From Croceitalea rosinachiae (lineage in GTDB: Bacteria > Bacteroidota > Bacteroidia > Flavobacteriales > Flavobacteriaceae), in the NCBI RefSeq assembly GCF_031846445.1, contig NZ_JAVRHR010000002.1, positions 62,001 to 126,000 on the forward strand: 64,000 nt of DNA, in the 5' to 3' direction. The notes beneath the pieces are model-generated. The model was not told the origin of the DNA. It did not search any database and saw only the letters and a program-made list of their open reading frames with translations. This document shows positions 60,402 through 64,000 of this stretch, piece after piece; within the stretch, counting starts at the first letter, position 1, and the number at the start of each line of letters is the position of its first letter. Both the position numbers and the translations under genes were made by a program.

Positions 60402-60483
60402 ATTTGTCACCGCTCAAAGGGTTCCAGAGTTTCAAGTTAACGAAAAGGAGTTATAAACTATAACCCTTGCTGGCCATAGTGTT
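60402..60483. other. Intergenic sequence after the MFS gene
   Basis: Part of the 318-base gap from 60402 to 60719. It holds a short hairpin, GTTATA (60450-60455) with TATAAC (60459-60464), flanked by AAGG and CCTT, which also pair. No gene is seen here. The rest of the gap is the broken gene described next and about 45 bases of AT-rich sequence. Confidence 0.5.
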
Positions 60484-60673
60484 TTATTCCCCGTACAATT
60501 TGTTCACTTTCGGTTGAATAACCCAAATTCCAATAAAATAAAACCATAACAGAAAAAATTCCCCTGCGAAATCTTTTGGTATTGTTTTTTCTTTTTTTGT
60601 CCAAAGCAAAATCCAAGAGATTTTGCGGTCATTATAAAAATGCACTAACCCTGCGATTAAGCTCTAAGCCCAT
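60484..60673 (-). pseudogene. Remnant of a small membrane-protein gene
   Basis: An open frame of 59 codons ends at TAA 60484-60486 and is closed upstream by TAG at 60664-60666. It encodes a protein-like sequence: LVHFYNDRKISWILLWTKKE, then KTIPKDFAGEFFLLWFYFIG, then IWVIQPKVNKLYGE. No ATG is in that frame; a GTG at 60643-60645 could give 53 residues. An ATG at 60671-60673 lies in another frame and starts MGLELNRR, so a one-base frameshift would join it to the open frame. I read it as a broken short gene, though a GTG-started small protein is possible. The product family is not recognised. Confidence 0.5.
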
Positions 60674-60719
60674 ATTGTTTATAGATTGTGTTTAGTTATC
60701 TTTTGTTTCTTGATTAAAA

Positions 60720-61979
60720 TTAGACTGTGTTATTATAAAGTTGCTTTAACATTTTTAGGTCAATTTTAACCTTAAACAATCGCTCATAATCTTTTGCTTG
60801 TTGTTTTAATGCTGGCGTTTTTTGGGATAATTCCCATAAATCTATTATTCCCTGAAATCGATTTAATGATTTTTTATCCTTAAAAAAAGAGTAAGCTTTG
60901 CTAGTTATTTTACCAGCGAGGCTAACATAATTCAGGTTTGATAAAAACTCCTCTGTGCTATCCTTATTATCAACAACTTTTTCCAGAGCGCCATCCACTC
61001 CGGAAGCTTTCTTTATATCCCAAAAATGATGTAGAAGCCTAGAATTTTTACTATTATATTTTTTTGAAAATGAATGCCAAAAGTCACTTATTTCATCAAT
61101 AGCATCAATTTGACTTTTAATATTATCTGCTTCTTCAATCCTTTTTTCTAGAGTGCCAAACGAATTTCTTAAGTCCGTAAAGTCCTCTCTTAGTTGCTTT
61201 AATTTAATTGGAATATCGGATAGTTCATAACATTGAGATAGAACGATGGAAACTAACGGAGGGATAGGTATTTTTTTATATCCGGTATATTTGGTTAGGG
61301 TTTCAATTTTTTGATTCTGGAATTCTGATAAGATTTTGTAAGACTGATTTGAAGGTAAAAGCGAAGAATTGACCTCTTTTTGAGCCTTCATTCCGCTGTA
61401 GGGCATGCAAGAATGACAATTTATATTTGAATTTTCGTTGTAAAGCCCCTGTAGCATTTCTTTTTGAGACCTACCTATTGCTATTATTAGATAATTAGGT
61501 TCTTTCGGTAAAATATTGAATCCGAAATTTCTCCAGAGATAGGGGAATTTTTCGTCTGGTTCTAAAAAGATTATAGGTTTGAAATATTTCTTCTTTATTT
61601 CTTCTGAGGAATTTTTCTGGAAATTATCTATATGGAATTGGCTTTCATCTTTTCCTTCAATAAATGGTTCAGAAAATAGACATTTACCATAAAACGGGCC
61701 TAACCAGTCTCGAAAGATTATTTTATCTCCTTTGTTAAAGAGTATATTATAAATAGGTCTGCCATTTTTAAAAGTATGTTTATTAGTATTTGTAAAATGA
61801 TACCACTCGAGCACGGAAAAATGAAAGGTTTCATTTAGCACATAACTTTCTATAAAACTATTTAGCGAGAAAATAAATTCTTGCTTGGGTTTGCCATACC
61901 CGCCAATTACAAAGTCAAGTTCGTCAATTATGCTAAAATTGAGGTATGCGACATTGTAGGGTTTCTCTAGGTCTGACAT
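60720..61979 (-). CDS. Protein of unknown function (accessory gene)
   Basis: A 419-residue protein that I do not recognise. There is no signal peptide or membrane segment. The first 230 residues mix beta and helical stretches with many aromatics (FHFSVLEWYHFTNTNKHTFK, IIFRDWLGPFYGKCLFSEPF) and include a CxxC near residue 189 (NINCHSCMPYSG). Residues about 265-310 look like a coiled coil (IKLKQLREDFTDLRNSFGTL, EKRIEEADNIKSQI), and the last 100 are helical. Its base composition looks more AT-rich than the neighbouring operons. It lies between a broken gene and a long structured repeat, so it probably belongs to a variable, laterally acquired stretch. Confidence 0.7.
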   Translation of the reverse strand: MSDLEKPYNVAYLNFSIIDELDFVIGGYGKPKQEFIFSLNSFIESYVLNETFHFSVLEWYHFTNTNKHTFKNGRPIYNILFNKGDKIIFRDWLGPFYGKCLFSEPFIEGKDESQFHIDNFQKNSSEEIKKKYFKPIIFLEPDEKFPYLWRNFGFNILPKEPNYLIIAIGRSQKEMLQGLYNENSNINCHSCMPYSGMKAQKEVNSSLLPSNQSYKILSEFQNQKIETLTKYTGYKKIPIPPLVSIVLSQCYELSDIPIKLKQLREDFTDLRNSFGTLEKRIEEADNIKSQIDAIDEISDFWHSFSKKYNSKNSRLLHHFWDIKKASGVDGALEKVVDNKDSTEEFLSNLNYVSLAGKITSKAYSFFKDKKSLNRFQGIIDLWELSQKTPALKQQAKDYERLFKVKIDLKMLKQLYNNTV

Positions 61980-62033
61980 ATTTTAGTATTCTTACCTTTT
62001 ATATTCTAATTGATTTTTAGGCACTATAATTAA

Positions 62034-62175
62034 ACACGATGGTTGGGCTAAGGTTCGTTACGGTAATCTGTCCGCAGGACAATCCCGCCGAACCCTAAAG
62101 TTAACTTTTTGCTTGCGGATTTCCTGTAAGGAAATCCGCAAGCAATGAATTTTAGCCATTGTTGTAAACAGTTAT
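62034..62175. repeat. Structured cassette-like intergenic repeat with nested hairpins
   Basis: The 172-base gap between two unknown genes is mostly inverted repeats. Outer arms: GGCTAA (62046-62051) and TTAGCC (62152-62157). Inside: GGTTCG (62052-62057) with CGAACC (62089-62094), containing TGTCC (62069-62073) with GGACA (62077-62081). Next is a perfect 16-bp hairpin, TTGCTTGCGGATTTCC (62109-62124) with GGAAATCCGCAAGCAA (62130-62145), loop TGTAA. The outer right arm contains the stop codon of the gene at 62152. The flanking GTTGTAAACA (62161-62170) has its inverse TGTTTACAAC near 62835-62844. Such blocks between unknown genes recall cassette-like repeats of Flavobacteriaceae. Confidence 0.6.
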
Positions 62176-62634
62176 TTTTTCAGTAATATATTTTTTAATC
62201 CGATTCTTGTCTGCCTCATTTTTTAGAATCAATAAATCGTGATTTTTATGAGTTCTGTAAGACATGAGAAATTTAGTTTTTCCACTTCGATTTAGTTCTG
62301 AGTATTCAAATTTATTTGGGTCAAACTTATCAGTTATCAAATCTGTTTTTTTGGTAAGTTCCAGTATTTTTTTCAATCGAGTAATTTTTCCACTCTTTTC
62401 ATCAATTTTGATTTCTGAATAATAAATCCAAGATGCGAATCGATATAATAAATACCCGATGAACGTCAAAATTGCAATAAAAATTGCTACTCTAGCACCG
62501 ACTACAAATGTTAGTATTATAACGGAAGAAGAAGTCCAAATAATTAGTCCTTTCCACTTTAATGGAATCCTATCGCTTAGCGTATGAACATGTCCATTTT
62601 TGGATATTCTAAAATAATCTTCATTCTCGTTCAT
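62152..62634 (-). CDS. Membrane protein of unknown function (accessory gene)
   Basis: A 160-residue protein with two adjacent membrane segments (about 29-46 and 50-68) in IPLKWKGLIIWTSSSVIILT and IFIAILTFIGYLLYRFASWI. After them comes a basic, probably beta-structured domain of about 85 residues (YSEIKIDEKSGKITRLKKIL), in layout like bacterial PH-type membrane proteins, though I see no clear match. It ends in VYNNG, and its stop TAA is part of a repeat arm. It overlaps the upstream gene by four bases (ATGA), so the two are a unit. Function unknown. Confidence 0.7.
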   Translation of the reverse strand: MNENEDYFRISKNGHVHTLSDRIPLKWKGLIIWTSSSVIILTFVVGARVAIFIAILTFIGYLLYRFASWIYYSEIKIDEKSGKITRLKKILELTKKTDLITDKFDPNKFEYSELNRSGKTKFLMSYRTHKNHDLLILKNEADKNRIKKYITEKITVYNNG

Positions 62635-62831
62635 TGTAATGAATCATAAATAAGTCTAATTCCAATTCCGCACAGGGTGAAAGCCCCTAGAAGGAATTCT
62701 ATCGTATAAGACATCAGTATATATTCTTTATTTTCCCTCTCTTTAAGTATTTTTTTTCTTTCATGCATAAACCATACGATTGCCAAAACAATTAAAAGAA
62801 CTCCCAGAAGAAATTTTAGAAAACTATGCAT
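62631..62831 (-). CDS. Small membrane protein of unknown function (accessory gene)
   Basis: A 66-residue protein with two membrane segments: FLKFLLGVLLIVLAIVWFMH at the start and EFLLGAFTLCGIGIRLIYDS at the end, joined by a charged loop (ERKKILKERENKEYIL). No family is recognised. Its start ATG at 62829-62831 follows a hairpin at 62851-62869. It overlaps the next gene by four bases. It may form a complex with that gene's two-segment product; this is inference from position only. Confidence 0.65.
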   Translation of the reverse strand: MHSFLKFLLGVLLIVLAIVWFMHERKKILKERENKEYILMSYTIEFLLGAFTLCGIGIRLIYDSLQ

Positions 62832-62850
62832 AATTGTTTACAACGATTGT

Positions 62851-62869
62851 ATATGATTATTAATCATAT
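62851..62869. repeat. Short hairpin upstream of the small membrane-protein gene
   Basis: ATATGATT (62851-62858) pairs with AATCATAT (62862-62869), loop of three bases, in the 67-base gap between anmK and the accessory genes. It could be a terminator of anmK or part of a cassette boundary; no T-run is next to it. Confidence 0.35.
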
Positions 62870-62898
62870 CTCCATTATACCTGTAATATAGCAATATT

Positions 62899-63978
62899 CT
62901 AATTTTTAGGTACAAAAACTACTCCGCTAGAACAATCTTGTTTTGCTCCGGTAACTGAAGAGTACACATTGGTTTGCCCTAAGTCTTTTAACACGCTCAT
63001 AAAGGCAAACACTAAGGCTTCTTTAAACTCGATAAACTTTTTTGGCGGAATATGAACCTTGCAGTGATTTCCTAACTTTTCTTGAAGGGTATCCATAAAA
63101 AAGCTGTTCAAAGCACCGCCTCCTGTAACCAAAACTTGGCTATTGGGTTTGGGCTTTTCTTTGATAATCACATGGGCTATTTGCTCGCAATTATGATGGA
63201 TAATCGTATGCAACAGATCTTCGGTCTTAGCGTCACTGCGCTCTAGTAAGGGTATAATCGCTTCTATAAACCATTCATAACCCGTTGATTTTGGGTAGGG
63301 GAGTTGGTAGTATTCTAATGCATTTAATTGCGATAGCAGCTCAGGTAACAATTGACCTTTACGAGCCAATTGCCCGTTTTCGTCATATTTTAAATTGATT
63401 TTTTCGGTAAGAAAGTTCAAGGGCATATTGGCCAAGCCAATATCGAACGCAATCCGTTTTCCATCAGTATCAAAAGAGATATTACTGATACCGCCCAAGT
63501 TCAAACAAAACTCATATTCTGGTAATAACAGGGTATCACCAATGGGCACCAAGGGGGCGCCTTGTCCGCCTAGCGTAACATCTAAAGAGCGAAAATCGCA
63601 AATGACTTTATAGCCTGAGGCATTGGCCAATTGTTGCCCATCACCCAATTGAAAAGTGACTTCTTCTTCCGGCCGGTGGTGCGAAGTATGGCCGTGGCTC
63701 GCGATAAAATCAACTTCTAACCCATGTTTCTCAATAAAGGTTTTTGCCTGTTGCCCCAACCATATACCATAATCGATATGTAATAGCCGATGTTCTTCTT
63801 TAGAAAGATGAATGGCGTTTTTAAGGTTTTGATACAAGTCAGCATCGTATGAAATGGTAGTGGTTTGACGAATTTCAAAATCCCACCGATTATTTTCGTT
63901 CCAGATATGACAATACGCGATGTCCAACCCATCAAGGGATGTGCCGGACATCATACCTAATACCTTAAAAATTTTCAT
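62899..63978 (-). CDS. anmK: Anhydro-N-acetylmuramic acid kinase
   Basis: A 359-residue kinase that phosphorylates 1,6-anhydro-N-acetylmuramic acid during wall recycling, opening the anhydro ring. The ATP-binding start is KVLGMMSGTSLDGLDIAYCH (residues 5-24). Other family segments are DFIASHGHTSHHRPEEEVTF, FCLNLGGISNISFDTDG, GLANMPLNFL and LVTGGGALNSFFMDTL. Length is normal. The downstream genes are unrelated accessory genes. The 22 bases beyond its start to the window end hold nothing recognised. Confidence 0.95.
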   Translation of the reverse strand: MKIFKVLGMMSGTSLDGLDIAYCHIWNENNRWDFEIRQTTTISYDADLYQNLKNAIHLSKEEHRLLHIDYGIWLGQQAKTFIEKHGLEVDFIASHGHTSHHRPEEEVTFQLGDGQQLANASGYKVICDFRSLDVTLGGQGAPLVPIGDTLLLPEYEFCLNLGGISNISFDTDGKRIAFDIGLANMPLNFLTEKINLKYDENGQLARKGQLLPELLSQLNALEYYQLPYPKSTGYEWFIEAIIPLLERSDAKTEDLLHTIIHHNCEQIAHVIIKEKPKPNSQVLVTGGGALNSFFMDTLQEKLGNHCKVHIPPKKFIEFKEALVFAFMSVLKDLGQTNVYSSVTGAKQDCSSGVVFVPKN

Positions 63979-64000
63979 CTGGTCTTCTTAATGGTTATGA

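Noticed and set aside
60606..60626. Hairpin GCAAAATC/GATTTTGC as a terminator
   Set aside because: No T-run follows it on either strand and it lies inside the protein-like frame of the broken gene.
62034..62175. Classical integron attC site
   Set aside because: The core words do not match the RYYYAAC/GTTRRRY pattern and no integrase is in the window, so only a cassette-like repeat is claimed.

Overview
The window is a chromosomal segment of a member of the Flavobacteriaceae (Bacteroidota). The evidence is AT-rich DNA, A-rich leaders without Shine-Dalgarno sequences, repeated matches to the Bacteroidota promoter element TAnnTTTG, a gliding-motility lipoprotein (GldI), a TonB-dependent receptor with a carboxypeptidase-like N-terminal domain, a CCC-motif/DUF2752 pair, DUF3810/DUF5683/DUF6122 proteins and a 6S-like RNA between zapA and rny. 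The genus cannot be fixed from the sequence. No rRNA, tRNA, CRISPR array, insertion sequence or prophage was seen.

Layout. 1-2.0 kb: DUF2752 and two CCC-motif membrane proteins (one cut by the window edge), an Smr-domain protein and a lipoprotein. 2.0-8.0 kb: cysteine desulfurase, then convergent an M23 peptidase / TonB receptor / secreted protein operon. 8.1-10.6 kb: zapB-like, zapA, candidate 6S RNA, rny. 10.6-26.1 kb: a long run of minus-strand genes: trmH-like, M48 protease, spoT, fur-like, purA, LptA/OstA-like, class III aminotransferase, TPR protein, two tandem DUF368 proteins, aroE and a DUF349 protein. 26-35 kb: DUF6503-type lipoprotein, two amidohydrolase-family genes, DUF3810, a cyclophilin-FKBP fusion, gldI and nrnA. 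35-45 kb: a PhoD-like phosphatase, ndk, DUF721, a lipoprotein, recF, a TPR membrane protein, ribH, a small membrane protein, mutL, two rhomboid proteases and an endonuclease/exonuclease/phosphatase protein. 45-50.7 kb: the operon parA-parB-DUF5683-dapB-lepB-wbqC-DUF6122. 50.8-58.9 kb: the propionyl-CoA to succinyl-CoA module, with methylmalonyl-CoA mutase genes (behind udk and divIC) divergent from a biotin-dependent acyl-CoA carboxylase operon. 59-64 kb: an MFS exporter, an accessory stretch of unrecognised genes with structured repeats and a broken small gene, and anmK.

Most genes are housekeeping: envelope and cell-wall work (lepB, aroE, anmK, M23, DUF368, LptA-like), division and chromosome partition (zapA, divIC, parAB), DNA repair (mutL, recF), stringent response and purines (spoT, purA), and propionate metabolism. 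Genes are tightly packed, with several 1-47 bp overlaps. At least six genes appear to start with TTG or GTG.

The points most worth a second look are the 6S RNA candidate, an amidohydrolase gene pair in which only one of three domains keeps its metal-binding motif, a MutL with a degraded endonuclease motif, a Fur-family protein without its structural cysteines next to spoT, the tandem DUF368 pair overlapping aroE, and the accessory stretch at 60.4-62.9 kb, where unknown genes are separated by long nested inverted repeats and one small membrane-protein gene is broken.
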